From: Arachis hypogaea
Taxonomy: Eukaryota; Streptophyta; Magnoliopsida; Fabales; Fabaceae
Direction: 5' to 3'
Assembly: GCF_003086295.3 (NCBI RefSeq)
Contig: NC_092048.1
Span: forward strand, 129,001-193,000
Length of the DNA stretch: 64,000 bases
Made by a program: the position numbers and the translations under genes. Shown one piece after another: positions 11,405-22,860 of this stretch. Each line of letters begins with the position of its first letter. Position 1 is the first letter of the stretch. Below the pieces are notes generated by a model. It worked only from the letters and a program-made list of their open reading frames with translations. It had not been told where the DNA came from and ran no database searches.

Positions 11405-13112
11405 TTGGTTAAAGGACGTTGATTTTTGGGTTTGGAGTAGGAATAAAAATATTCAAACTTGACCTGTTCGGTTTTTAAAGGATGAAAAGTATAGGTAGAC
11501 AATAAAAATACTAAACAATGCGAACAATGGATATATCGGATGTTCGTTTTACTAAGTGTGCGGATGGTTATTCTAATATTAAGATTTAGATGGATAATTT
11601 GGAGATATAGTGTGTTTTGATTTAATTAGTAGTTGTTTATGTTGTTTAAAAAAGTTATTGGTTACCTAACATAACCCTTAAATTATTATATATACAAATA
11701 GTGCAAAGTTTTTTCTTTGTTTTAAATGAGTTAGATGATACTTTTTTTTTTCTTCATATTTGCAGGAGAATATACAATAGCAAGAGTTGCATCATCTGCT
11801 GAAACGATCATGATAAAAATTTCCTTTTTTTATGTTTATATTTCACATAATTAGATACCTTGAACTAGAAGCATTGTTGTTGTTAATCAGCAATTTTTCA
11901 CCAGATAGACAAAATTATATTCATGACCTTAATTTATCTTAATTTCTAGACGTTGAACTATTAAAGTTCCAATAGAATTGTAATAAGTATGCTTTTAAAG
12001 ACAGCTAATAATGAGTAAAAAAATTGTCAAGATTTTGGTAAACAGAAGACTAATAAAATAATATGTTTTAAAGGCATAGTTTGTTCTTCGAATTTTGAAA
12101 GTAATATATATATATACACGAAATACACATAAAAAATTATGTGAAATAAGATATATTTACATATAAATATGATAATTTGGTGCCAATGAGTAATAGTTCA
12201 AATGGCATAATCTCCCCATATTCAATTAAGAGATTACGGGTTTGAGTCTCATATCTTTGGTAAAAAAAAATGATAATTTCGTAGTTAATTTTAGAATGCA
12301 TATTTTTTTTTATAATTTTTTGGCAAGTAATATATTTTGTTTCACATGCTTAAATTTTCACATAAATTTTATATCCAATTGAAATGGAGACATATTTACT
12401 CCTAGAAAATATGAATACTCAAAAATACAATTTGTTTTGCATTGTTCACCAACTTTTTCATCATTCCTTGTAATGCAAACACCAATCTAGTGAGAAGCTT
12501 TAAAATTTGAATTAAAGCTAGTTTCGAAATGGATTTTATGAAAAGCTTTAATTCGTTGAGAGTGTAACAAATTCAGTGCACTATAATCGTAATAAAGTTC
12601 TATTTACCTTGCTACTTGCGAGGATGGGTCCAGAACTTTAAAAAGATGACGAAAAATTAGTTGGATTAATTTTAAAACTAAATCAATTTGTTATCATTTT
12701 TTTTAATATAAAAATATAAAAGTATTTGTAAATATGTTTTACACAAGATATTTGGTAGCTAAATGTATCTTAATTCTAATTTTTAAAAAATTATTTTCGA
12801 TCATTTTGCTCAATATTAACAAAGGTTTTTAAAGATTAATTTATTAGCAAAATATATTTTTATTGAAATTGGCCTTTTAATTTTTTTTTGGGTTTAACAA
12901 AAGAAAAACACACTAAATACAAATAGAAAAGTAATTTTACTTTTTAAAGTGAAAATTCAAATTCGTCAAAAAATAATAAATAGTGCAGATGTGACTGTGA
13001 GTCAGTTGCGCTATGACAAAAACCTGACAAAAAAATAATTTGGTTCACTTTGATCTTTTGAATGTCATTCAATTATTAATTTTTTTTAATGTATTTGATA
13101 AATTTTTTATAA
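11405..13112. other. AT-rich intergenic region with a SINE-like relic
   Basis: Mostly low-complexity A/T with no coding frame. At 12183-12272, TAATAGTTCAAATGGCATAA (box A-like) and GGGTTTGAGTCTC (box B-like, about 12238) followed by a T/A tail look like a decayed tRNA-derived SINE. Nothing else was identified. Confidence 0.45.
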
Positions 13113-13121
13113 TAAAAATTA

Positions 13122-13231
13122 GGTTTAATTACTCTACAGGTCCCTATAGCTTCACTGAATTTTCAATTAGGTCCCTATACTTTTTTTCTTTTCAATTGGG
13201 TCCCTGTACCTTTTTTTTTTCAATTAAGTCC
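13122..13231 (+). repeat. Left terminal inverted repeat of the 4.25-kb MULE
   Basis: A 110-bp arm matching the right arm with about eight mismatches, including a shared T10 tract. The spacing of pyrimidine tracts is identical in both arms. Confidence 0.9.
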
Positions 13232-14018
13232 TTATCGTCAGTGTACCGTTTGAGATAACAGAATATTCTTCATAAAAAAGGAATATTCTTGGCAATTAGC
13301 TGTAGAGGCTTGGTAAAGTAATCTGAATTTTTTCCTAATACCCAAATAACCCCTCACATTTCATTCCTAAGAAAAAAAGAAACCCTAAGTTTCTCCTGTC
13401 TTCTCCGTCTCCTGCCTCCGTCGACGGCGTGTGTGTCTGCCATCGACTGCAACAGACGGTTGCTGGTGTCTCCTCCGTCGCCTTCTCTCTGCGCTGGGCC
13501 TTTGTTCGTTGTTCTTCTCTGAGGTCTTCTCCACGATTTGTCCGGCCAAGGCGTCTTCCTTCCGTCGCGGTGAAGGCCCTCGACTGGAGTCACCGTGCCG
13601 CACGTTGCCGAGCCTCCGACCACGCCTCTGCTCCATCTCCCTGCAGTTGAAGTTTCTGCAAGTGACAAAGAAAAAATCCTAATTTTTTCAATGTTAAAAG
13701 TTGATATTTATGTTATTTTTTTTCAAAAAAAAATTATGGCATTGTTTGACTATTGTTGCTGTGATGGTGGTGCTTTAAATGGATTCTACTTCTATTTTTA
13801 TTAAATAGATTTTGCTTTCAATGGGAGATTTGTGAAAGTGTAATGTATGCTGATGGTTTCAACTTATGAAAGTCTGAACCTTTTTTTCAAATTATGTGAT
13901 TGAATGGAGCTACTATGGCATTGGATGATGAAATTTATTTATTATTGAATGTTGATTGTTGTGGCTGTGCCGATGTTGGTTTAAATGGATTATGTTTCTG
14001 TTTTTAATACCTGTAGGG

Positions 14019-15925
14019 ATGGGGGACTCGGATTTTATCATAGACATACACCATGGTAGCAAGTTTCATGATTTAGGGAACGGACTAGAATATTTGGGGG
14101 GAAAGGTGTTGGAAGATATATGCATTATGAGCTCGATGAATGGAGTTTGCAAGAAATAGTTAGTGAGTTACAAAAGTTAGGGTACAAAGGGAATGCCAGG
14201 ATCTGGTACTCTGAACCAGGCTGTCAATTGAGCTCGGGTCCCAGAGAGTTGATGAGTGATGGAGATGCCATGAGAATGGGTAGGTTATTAGTATCGCAAA
14301 CTGTTAAGCATTGCTCGGTATATGTTGTTGATGGCTGTAGGGAAGAGATCCAACCGATAACTATTTTTCAATTGCTGTTGCTGCTGTAGAGGCTGAGACT
14401 AGAGACAGTTGGGGTTGGTTTATAAACCTGTTATTGGATGATATTGGAGATGTCAGTAGAAGGAAGTGGGTATTCATGTCCGACCAACAAAAGATTAGCA
14501 TTTGCTATTTAAATCTGTATTAACCTGCTGTGTAAATGGTTAAGCAATCCATTAAAACTTCGGGAGCTCATAAACCAAGTAATTTAGTAAATATGTAGCA
14601 CTTATCTTGTAAAAGCTGAAATGTAGCATGTGTATGATTTATGTTCTTGAAATCTGTTTATATTGATCATATCTTAAAAATTTTATCTTATTTGCTCCCT
14701 CCCCATGGTTTATATTTTAGCATTGTTGTTCCATTAACTGATTGTGATGAACTAAGAAAAAGGTCTCATTACTTCTTTGTTATGTTCAATCAAATGAGAA
14801 TTAGTGTTGTAATTGAATCAAATAATTTACTGTCATCAAGACTAAACTATGTAGAATGCTATAGTATATTACTAGAGAATTGATGCCTTTTCATATTATT
14901 ATTTTTAGTTACGTGTTATATAAGACCCTTTGGCCACATATACTTTCCACAAGCTTAAAGAATTATTAGTCTTATTCTTGTACTCATTAGGTGTGTGTAT
15001 AGAATAAATGCTAACAAAATTGAACTACAAATGAAGTGTATAGTTACGTAATAGTTGTGGTATGGTTACTTCTTTAATGAAAGATGTAGTAATAGTAGTA
15101 GTTAATGAAAGAATGAAACACAGAAGAATATTCATATTTATAGCCAGAATGAAAATCTTCTTTGACCCCAACATGATTGTATAGTGTTAACAAGTGATTT
15201 TTGGTTTGGATTTTGGTCTTGCAAGTTGCAAGTGGATTACTTATTAAAACGATTTTTTACTTTTCAGAAATTATCATTGGCCACACAATAAACATTGCTA
15301 TTAAAATATATCTATACTGTAGACCTCATTAGGCACTAGAATAATGCATGTCACTTTTCTTATCAAGTTTCTTTATTTGATTTTTGAGATTATTGAAATG
15401 TTATGTCAGTAATCATGGTGGAGCCTTAAATCATAGATGCACAAGTTTCATCTCTTTTGGATCGATTCATCATTTGATTATGACTAAATTTAAAAAGTTA
15501 TTATTATGGGAAAAAACAAAAACAGTAATATAAGAATTTATTTAAAGTTATTTTTTAAAATTATTATGGGTAGAGCTGCATCTTCACAATCACTCCCCAC
15601 CACACTTGCATCTTTCCAACAGTTACCTGCCATATCTGTTGTTGCTGCCTCCACTCAACCACCTTCCATACTTACAACTTCAGCTTCTCAGACTCCAACC
15701 ACATCCACCGGTGCAGTGGCTCCAACCACAGCCACCTCACAACAAACCTTATCTCTTGAAGGGCCAGCTTCCCAGCCTCTCCTAGCTGTGACAAGTGCAA
15801 AATCTCACCAAGCACCTAAAGCATCTTCTCAACCTTTACCAAAGACAAAGGTGTTTGGTGTGAGGAGAAGTGGGCGGCTGAAGTTAGGAGTGATAAAGCA
15901 AAAGGAGCACTTAGTCTACATATAG
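14019..15925 (+). pseudogene. MULE transposase remnant, internally deleted and frameshifted
   Basis: The start codon (MGDSDFIIDIHHGSKFHD) follows a good acceptor, ACCTGTAGGG, implying a leader intron. The N-terminal MULE domain continues past a frameshift near 14119 as HYELDEWSLQEIVSELQKLG and then IWYSEPGCQL. After a large deletion near 14355, a piece of the catalytic core follows: AVEAETRDSWGWFINLLLDD and KWVFMSDQQK (about 14360-14495). After about 1 kb of AT-rich sequence, 15545-15925 encodes a Ser/Thr/Pro/Ala-rich tail ending in VRRSGRLKLGV, as at the C-terminus of plant MULE transposases. The frames do not join and much of the DDE core is missing, so no active enzyme is expected. Confidence 0.85.
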
Positions 15926-16412
15926 ACCTAAGTGATGACTGAAGTCTCTTTATATTTATAGTTAGGGTTGTTGGGGTTGCTGTTAAATAGTATATCTTGT
16001 GATAAATTGTGTCTATGTGGCCACTGTTTATTAGGTGGATAGGACCACTATTTTGATATTTTGTAATCAGGTTGGACCACTTTTAATTGTTGCACTTCTT
16101 GGATCTTTATTTTGGCTTAGCTATATGTGGCATATTATATGGCCACTTATGTTTGATATTTTGTGTAAGTATGATTTACAGGTACACTTAATGAAAATAT
16201 ATATAGCATATTTTTTTGCCACTTTTTGCTGCAAGTTGTTGTCAATTGTGAAAATTTAAATATTCACATTAATAAAGTTGCTTCCCAACTATCATTTGTT
16301 ATAAACACAAAATATATTAAAGTGCAAAATTGATTCAAACTAAACTTAATTAACTTTAATTGGATTGAAGCCATACAATCTCTTATATTACAACTTCATA
16401 GCACAGATAACT

Positions 16413-17102
16413 CTAAACTCTTGCAAACCACATTCCAATTATTAAGACTAGCAAAAACATAAAGAGTATATATGGCATTTTACATTGAATTTTCATATTG
16501 TCATCCAACCTCCCAACTTGTTCTTGGAGAATATTCAACTCATCACATAATCTACCAACATAAGCATCTATTTCTTTGGCTTCAACAATTAATCTCTTCA
16601 TCTCCACGTTTAGCTTCGCTATCTTTCTTTCTTGTGCATCCAATTTCCATATTTCAGCTTCCAACTTAGCAGAATTTTGTGTTCCAACAACTCCAACAGC
16701 AGCAATAGACATGTTACTTCTTGCACCAACTTCATCAACCCACTCAAAAAATTTGCATCTTCTGTTAGGGTAAGAAATAAATCTTCTATTAGGATTCTTT
16801 GTTGTTCCTAAAATTTGAAGACTCAGAGTGTCACCACACAAACAGTGAACCCGCCTTTCTTTTTCCTTTGGCCACCCATTCTTTGCACCGTCATCAACCT
16901 CAATCCAATCAAAATCATCAATCCACTCAAAAAAGTTGCATTTTGGTATCTTCCCACAAGTAACATACCTCCTACCATGGTCAGAAACGGCTGAGGAATG
17001 GCGAACGGTTACTGCCTCTCCACAGAAACACAGGTGTCTTCTTTCCTTCGAGTACGAGCTCCTGGAAACACAGCTTCCCGAAGAGAGAATGAATGAGGTT
17101 CC
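16413..17102 (-). CDS. MULE-borne protein: GRF zinc fingers, coiled coil, C-terminal membrane helix
   Basis: A stop-free frame of 230 codons runs opposite to the transposase. It has two GRF-type zinc-finger modules: CFCGEAVTVRHSS with GRRYVTCGKIPKCNFFEWID, then CLCGDTLSLQIL with NRRFISYP and CKFFEWVDE. In the second, the usual third cysteine is a tyrosine. A long heptad-like region (LEAEIWKLDAQERKIAKLNV to LNILQEQVGRLDD) follows, then a hydrophobic anchor ending the protein (ILFMFLLVLIIGMWFA). No in-frame ATG lies upstream of the fingers, so the start is lost, spliced from elsewhere, or the gene is decaying. GRF fingers bind single-stranded nucleic acid in known proteins. A role in the element is inference. 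Confidence 0.7.
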   Translation of the reverse strand, partial: GTSFILSSGSCVSRSSYSKERRHLCFCGEAVTVRHSSAVSDHGRRYVTCGKIPKCNFFEWIDDFDWIEVDDGAKNGWPKEKERRVHCLCGDTLSLQILGTTKNPNRRFISYPNRRCKFFEWVDEVGARSNMSIAAVGVVGTQNSAKLEAEIWKLDAQERKIAKLNVEMKRLIVEAKEIDAYVGRLCDELNILQEQVGRLDDNMKIQCKMPYILFMFLLVLIIGMWFARV

Positions 17103-17265
17103 TTAACTATGAGCCATAAAGTTGGAGAATATGAAAACTGAAAATGGAAAAGGGAGAAGAAGAGAAACCTCAGATACTGTAACGAGAGTGTTTATAGGGA
17201 GAAGACAGGGGTAAATAAGTCATTCCACAGCTCACTAACGTTTTTTTAACGTCAAACGTTAACAG

Positions 17266-17375
17266 GGACTTAATTGAAAAAAAAAAGGTACAGGGACCCA
17301 ATTGAAAAGAAAAAAAGTACAGGAACCTAATTGAAAATTCGGTGAAACTATAGAGACCTGCAGAGTAATTAAACC
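17266..17375 (-). repeat. Right terminal inverted repeat of the 4.25-kb MULE
   Basis: Inverted partner of the left arm, of the same length. The 9-bp duplication TAAAAATTA follows directly. Confidence 0.9.
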
Positions 17376-17384
17376 TAAAAATTA

Positions 17385-18146
17385 AAATATTAAAAATATA
17401 AAAAATTAAAAATTATAATTTATATTTTTTTAAAAAAATTATTTTAAAACAAATATTTTAACATAATAAATAAATAAAAATATTTTTATAACGTAATTAA
17501 TAATTAAAAAATATTTTTATATAAAATATCAAAATATTAAATTAATTTTACTTCTTAAAAAGCTCTTTTATTTTTACATATTACTTAAAAAATTTGTAAG
17601 TCTTTTTTACAATAGCTTTAAATCACAGAGGATGCTCCCATAAAGACGCTTAAAACGTCTTTTTGTAAAGACTTTTAGGTTTCGCATTATTATTTGACGT
17701 ATTAATGAACTGATTATTTTAATTTTCTTAACAAATTAGAATAAAATCGATTTTTTTTATAACAATAACAATAAACCTATTTTTTTAGATTTAATTATAT
17801 TTTTAATTTTTTAGGGATTTAAATATTCACAAAACAAAAAATTAGGGATATATTTGCCTTTTTATAAAAAAATTTAAAGATATTCGGTTTAGATTGTGTA
17901 ATTCGATCGGATCAAATTGGATCTAATAATTATAATACAAACAATTAGGTTTATTATTATTGCTATAATAAATCGATTTTATTCTGGTTTATTAAAAAAT
18001 AAATTATTAACCAGTTTAATAAAAATATCCAATAATAACATAACATGTAAACGTCTTAAAAAAAGATATTTTTAATATCTTTATTAAAGTAGTCTTCTTA
18101 AAACACATGTTAAAGACTTAGGTCCTCAGCGAAGAGATATATACAC
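17385..18146. other. AT-rich spacer between two MULEs
   Basis: No coding frame was seen. AGAGGATGCTCCCATAAAGACG near 17625 and the inverse-like GTTAAAGACTTAGGTCCTC near 18109 may be ends of a decayed small element. Confidence 0.4.
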
Positions 18147-18155
18147 CATCTTTCA

Positions 18156-20040
18156 AGATTTTTTTATTTAAATAAATAAACAAAAATAATTAATTTCTAA
18201 AATACACCAAAAATAAAATTGGGATAAAAATACGCATAATTACCTCGCTTGTAGCGCATGCAAAATAAAAAAAAACATGCTGACATGGAAGAAAAATAAA
18301 TGGCACATGAAAAATGAAGCTTGACTTCTAGTGTAGGATTGGCAACAGCGAAATGACTACTTTTAGTTCAGCACCTACAAATTAAAGTACACTGGCAGAT
18401 ATGAATTGGGCCAACAGAGTAACAGCGCTAATGAATTTTATTTTTTCACTTAAAATTACTAGTTAATCTAATTTTATTTAAAAATTTATTATTAGTCATT
18501 ATATTTTTGTATATACAGCAGATTTGAGTTTTGTCATAACCAAAATTTATTATTAAAATAAAAACATAACCCTCACTTATATATCAATTCAATTTTTTGT
18601 GGTTTTTTTTTAAATCAAGTTTGGATGTGTTTAACAAACACGTTAAAGACGATAAAAATAAAAATGTGTTTAAATTTTTTAACGTTGTTTTTCGTGTTTG
18701 GTAACTTCTGCTCAAAACGCGAAGGTGATTCTCCATTTCAAAGGCGCGTTCACTTAACCTACATTGTGGTTCTTGTTGGTTTCAATAATATTCAAATTTT
18801 TTATAATATATATTATTGTTCTTATTACAAATGATAAATTAAATAAAAAGTTAACCATACATGATAATAAAAGCATAACTAATAAAAGTTGAAACCTAAA
18901 ACAGTAATAAAAATAAAATTATTAAGAGTACTTAAAAATAATATTTAAAAAAATACTATAATATATTATTTTTAATTTAATAAATGAATATTAATTTTTA
19001 CTATCAAAAAGAGTACTTAAAAAATTGTTACTTTTTATATGTTATTTTTAATTTAATAAATAAATATTAATTTTTATTATAATAGTAACTAAAATAGAAT
19101 ATTAAAAAAAGTATTATACAAAAAATATATTAAAAAAATATTAAAAAAAATTTGCCTAAATATATTTAAAAAGATAACACTGTAATTTAATATTATGCTT
19201 TTTTAGTAATTATTTATCTAAAATATATTTTAACTAATATTATTCAAACAATATTTATTTTATCAAAATTAATTTTAGAATAAAATTGTCAAATATAAAT
19301 CATGTTGGCACAAAATTATTTTTAATCAAAATTAATTCTATAAAATTACTTTTGTTTGACAAACGCTAATCTAAACACTTACTTTATCGATGATCTCAAC
19401 AATGAAAAGTCCTAGGGCTTTGGATACTGGTCACTACCATTACCAATTTCAATTCAACTAGGATTTAATTCAATCTAATGTCAAAGTTAATCCGCAACAC
19501 AGTAACGAATGTGCTCGAACAACTCAGGAATTACGATATCCAACGAGCTCATATGCGACAAATGACTTTCCGAAGACATGTATGGATTGAGCTGCCGCCA
19601 AGGTGTTGGTGCAGGTACTCCGTCACGACCACCAGAACTACTGCAAGGTCTTTCTTGTTTTGTATTATATGACATGAAACAGTAACAAGGCTTAGAATTT
19701 GTCTCATATCGCTTTGGAATTTGCAACACAATTCGTAGGCGCTGCCACTGTGTTGGCCCAATTCGTATTTGCCACGGCTGATGCGCTCTAATTCGCGGGT
19801 GCTGAACCAGAGATGGCCATTTTGCAGTCGTCAGTCTTGCATTGGGAAGTCAGACTTTTCTTTACGCGGTTTACTCTTTTTCTATGTCAGTCCTGTTTAG
19901 CTGGCGCCATTCTTAAATTGACGTGTTTTTCTATTTCGCATGCGCTGCAAGTGAGATGACCATGCGTATTTTCATCCCAATTTCATTCTCCTGTAGTTTG
20001 GGAATTAATCATTTTTTTATTTATTTAAATAAAAAAACCC
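18156..20040. mobile_element. Mutator-like non-autonomous element (1.9 kb) with long inverted ends
   Basis: Inverted ends of about 150 bp: left GATTTTTTTATTTAAATAAA at 18157, right read inward GGTTTTTTTATTTAAATAAA. Inside both arms come AAATTGGGAT(A/G)AAAATACGCAT and AGCGCATGC(A/G)AAATA. Flanking direct repeats CATCTTTCA (18147-18155 and 20041-20049) are perfect and 9 bp long. A minus-strand stretch at about 19490-19660 reads [20 protein letters not shown], reminiscent of the tail of a plant transposon protein, but I cannot name it. The middle is AT-rich. Confidence 0.88.
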
Positions 20041-20049
20041 CATCTTTCA

Positions 20050-20875
20050 TATAAATTTTTTTCTATATTAAAAAAATTAGTAAAGTAAAAAACCATAGTT
20101 TAATCATCCTTATAAAATTTATACATGATAAAATTTATAAATTCAATATTAATTATTAGTTTATTACTTTATCATTTTTTTTAACTTGGATTTTTTTTTC
20201 TTCTTAAATATCATTATATTATTCAGAGGCAATGAATAGCTCTTTGAAGTTTGAACTTGATTGATGCAAAACAAAGGAGTAAATAACCATTTTGATATTT
20301 AGATGATTTATAATGGTTAACCCATCATCCTTGATATTTAGGTTATTTTATCAAACAGAATTAATATGTAAAATTTATTTTATCAAAAATAAAAATTATG
20401 ATTTATTTTGTTAAAATAAAAATTTTTCAAATACCAAAATGACTAACTATCAGGCAGCTTGTCACAAGAAAGAAAGAAGAGCCTACTTTTATTTCATTTA
20501 TGATTAATGACTTACATTTATTCTCACAATCACAACACACAAAACTAGATAAACTTATAAGTACATATCACTCCTGGCTCTTATTTGACGCGAAATAGTA
20601 CGATCACTTATTTCATATGACAGGAAACTAAAATTCCGGGTGGTGAACCTAAAGATCCACCACTACCGTCTAAAAACTCTACCACAATTGAAATGAATGG
20701 GACTATTTTAAAAAATAAGCCCCTTTTTCATTTGGGCGTACATATACCCTTAAGACTCAATAATCACTCATAACATACATGCAAGATCGCATCCTATTAC
20801 TAATAACTTGAGAAGTGAAATTGCAACTGCTTTCATTTATGAGAAATTAATTAATGGATGAATGAGTGAGTTGTA
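20050..20875. other. Spacer with a possible small MITE and expansin 3' flank
   Basis: Around 20283-20452, ATAACCATTTTGATATTTAG at the left and TTTTGGTATTTG read inward from the right form short inverted ends around an AT-rich core, a MITE candidate without a confirmed duplication. The right part likely contains the expansin 3' untranslated region. Confidence 0.4.
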
Positions 20876-21782
20876 TTAAGGGAATTGTAGGCCCGTGAAG
20901 GTCTGGCCAAAGGACCAGGAAGGAGGGGCAACATTGTTAGAGATCAAGGTGCGGCCATCACTGGTGGTAACCTTGAAGGAGAGGGTTTGGCCGTTGAGGT
21001 ATGAGTTGCTCTGCCAGTTCTGACCCCAGTTCCTTGACATGGATTGCCAATTGGTTTTGGAGCCTTTGATTGAAACGGCATGCACATCGCCTGCACCTCC
21101 AACGTTTCCGATTAGTACTAAGTTGAAGTATGCATGGCCGTTGATGGTGAACCTCATGCCTCCTCTCTTTTGGCATGGTACCCTATAATGGTAATTGCAC
21201 CATGATGATGAGTGGTGTCGAATGAAACAACAAGAACTGAAAGTATGCATGTAGTAACTAGTAAGTACCTTGTGTAGGCAACAGGGACTATGCCAGCTCT
21301 GACATTGGCAATCTGTTGGAAGACAGGCTGAGCCAGATCGAAGTGGTGGAGGGGAGGGTTGCACCATCCGCCGGCGGTGCTAGGGAGGGCGTGGTTTGGA
21401 GGGCAGAAATTGGTGGCCGTGACCACCACCGACCTCGGCAGACACCAGCTCTTGTCATTGACGCACTTGATCTGGAAGCATGCTCCGCAGCTCAGGCCTC
21501 CGTTGAAGAGGGCACTGCTCACAGCTGCTGTGTTTCTCCCGTACCCTTCGCTGTTCAGGTTCCCATATCCACACGCTCCACCTACACATACATCATGATT
21601 CATGCATGCCTCAAAATAAAAAATATACAATGGAATATGCAGTTACCCATTGTGTCAGCAGCATCACCCCCGCCGTAGAAGGTTGCATGGGCATTGCTCC
21701 AACCTCCTTCGCCAACACCATAAACAGGACAACAACATCCCAGCAGCAGGGACAGAAATCCCACCAACACAAAATCAACCAT
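20876..21782 (-). CDS. EXPA: Alpha-expansin (EXPA), cell-wall loosening protein
   Basis: Three exons, 21782-21647, 21581-21269 and 21182-20876, encode 251 residues, a usual EXPA length. Introns are 65 and 86 bp with GT-AG ends, at the conserved positions after DTMG and before VPC. An N-terminal signal peptide ([18 protein letters not shown]) targets the wall. The GH45-like domain shows [49 protein letters not shown] with the HFD motif, and VPVAYTRVPC. The C-terminal CBM63 domain shows [20 protein letters not shown] and [12 protein letters not shown]. Expansins loosen cellulose-hemicellulose contacts at acid pH without hydrolysis. All frames are intact. The subfamily member was not assigned. 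Confidence 0.95.
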
Positions 21783-21804
21783 TCTTATTAATTAATTACC
21801 AGCT

Positions 21805-21825
21805 AGCTAGCAAGCTATATAGAGT
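21805..21825 (-). promoter_or_regulatory. Probable TATA box of the expansin gene
   Basis: On the minus strand CTCTATATAGC lies about 30-40 bases before the expansin ATG. If it is the TATA box, the 5' untranslated region is very short. No competing TATA was checked further upstream. Confidence 0.4.
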
Positions 21826-21829
21826 GATG

Positions 21830-22500
21830 AGTTATGAGGATGGAATTTAAAAACACAGCTTACATTTGATGCCCAATAAATACATGTTAGGACTCGCCTG
21901 CTTAGCTTACCCGTCAGCGTCACACTTGTCACCTCTGGGGACTGGGGACCCACAACCGCCAACTTCACCGATTCCATTTTTTCTTCTATATCTATATTCC
22001 TCAAACTCAAACCATGCCATGTGCTTTAACTTTTCACTTCTTTTAATTTCCTCAAGCCTCGAATAAAAATATATAATCAGTTATTAATTGGTTTCTTATT
22101 ATAAAAATAAAAATAATCTTCGTTATTTGATATCTTGAAAAGTTGAATGTATTGTGCAACATGTGGTTCATGCAATTCGTAGTCAAGTCGCAAAAGACGG
22201 TCCCCCCAGCAGCCTTATAGCTTGTTCTGCATGCAGGTGGATGAAAACCAATTTCGTCAACTTCTAAGCTGTAAACTTGTAATATTAACCCCACCTTCTC
22301 CCCCCCCCCAACCAAAAAAAAAAAAAAAACCTGAATCTTGTGATTGTTAGTCATTAATTAGTTATTATTAATATTGTTAATAGTATAAAAATACTTTTAA
22401 TAATGTAAAATTACTCATTTTTTTATAAATACTGGCCCCTAAAATTTTTCTATAAAAAAATCGTATAATAATAACCGTCTTTTTTTCCTCTTTATCATAA
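21830..22500. other. Expansin upstream region
   Basis: No coding frame was seen. A C9/A-rich junction (about 22301-22330) is low complexity. Regulatory sites could not be assigned. Confidence 0.4.
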
Positions 22501-22860
22501 GAAAGATGATATTATAGCCAAGATGAAAAAGAAGTTCTCGAAAAAAGGAGAGCTCAAATCTATTAACAAGCAGTTATAAAAAAGTAGAGTTGCTGAAGAA
22601 GAAGGTGAATGATCTCTCTAATATGAATACTAAAATGATTGAAGTTATTCTAAAGTTGAAAATTTTGGAGAACAATAGACAAACCGAGATTTTAGATGTC
22701 TTTATTGAAGGATTTGAGCGTACTGTTATGCAAGCGAAGCTATTCGTTCCCGATAGTGACCTCTCGGCGATGGATTTGGGCTAAGTTGTTCGAGAAGAAG
22801 TATTAGTGAATGACGATGATGTTGCCGAGGATGAGAATGACAACTTGGCAGATTGATGCT
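22501..22860 (+). pseudogene. Transposon-derived coiled-coil fragment, broken
   Basis: Plus-strand Lys/Leu-rich reading (AKMKKKFSKKGELKSI, then LLKKKVNDLSNMNTKMIEVI) continues as VFIEGFERTVMQAKLFVPDS, SDLSAMDLG, a stop, then VREEVLVNDDDVAEDENDN. It has the look of a retroelement-encoded coiled-coil protein with at least two stops. The family is not identified. Confidence 0.4.

Larger units (their letters stand above)
13122..17375. mobile_element. Mutator-like element (MULE), 4.25 kb, with 110-bp inverted ends
   Basis: The terminal inverted repeats, 13122-13231 and 17266-17375, match over nearly all of 110 bases. They open GGTTTAATTACTCT and contain the motifs CAATTAGGTCCCT and CAATTGGGTCCCTGTACC. 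A perfect 9-bp direct repeat, TAAAAATTA, sits immediately outside (13113-13121 and 17376-17384), the Mutator target-duplication length. Inside are fragments of a MULE transposase on the plus strand and a zinc-finger gene on the minus strand. The long near-identical ends and perfect duplication suggest fairly recent insertion, but the transposase is dead, so movement would need a helper. Confidence 0.93.

Noticed and set aside
12183..12272. tRNA gene
   Set aside because: Box A- and box B-like motifs are present but no cloverleaf can be drawn. A SINE relic is more likely; the same applies at 57620-57690.
13354..13682. Overlapping frames just inside the MULE left end
   Set aside because: GC-rich leader of the MULE. 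Frames are open on both strands with no homology I recognise. The transposase start lies further in, at 14019.
15506..15925. Ser/Thr/Pro-rich 139-codon frame as a host gene
   Set aside because: It lies inside the MULE and its VRRSGRLKLGV end fits a transposase tail. No promoter or independent start is evident.
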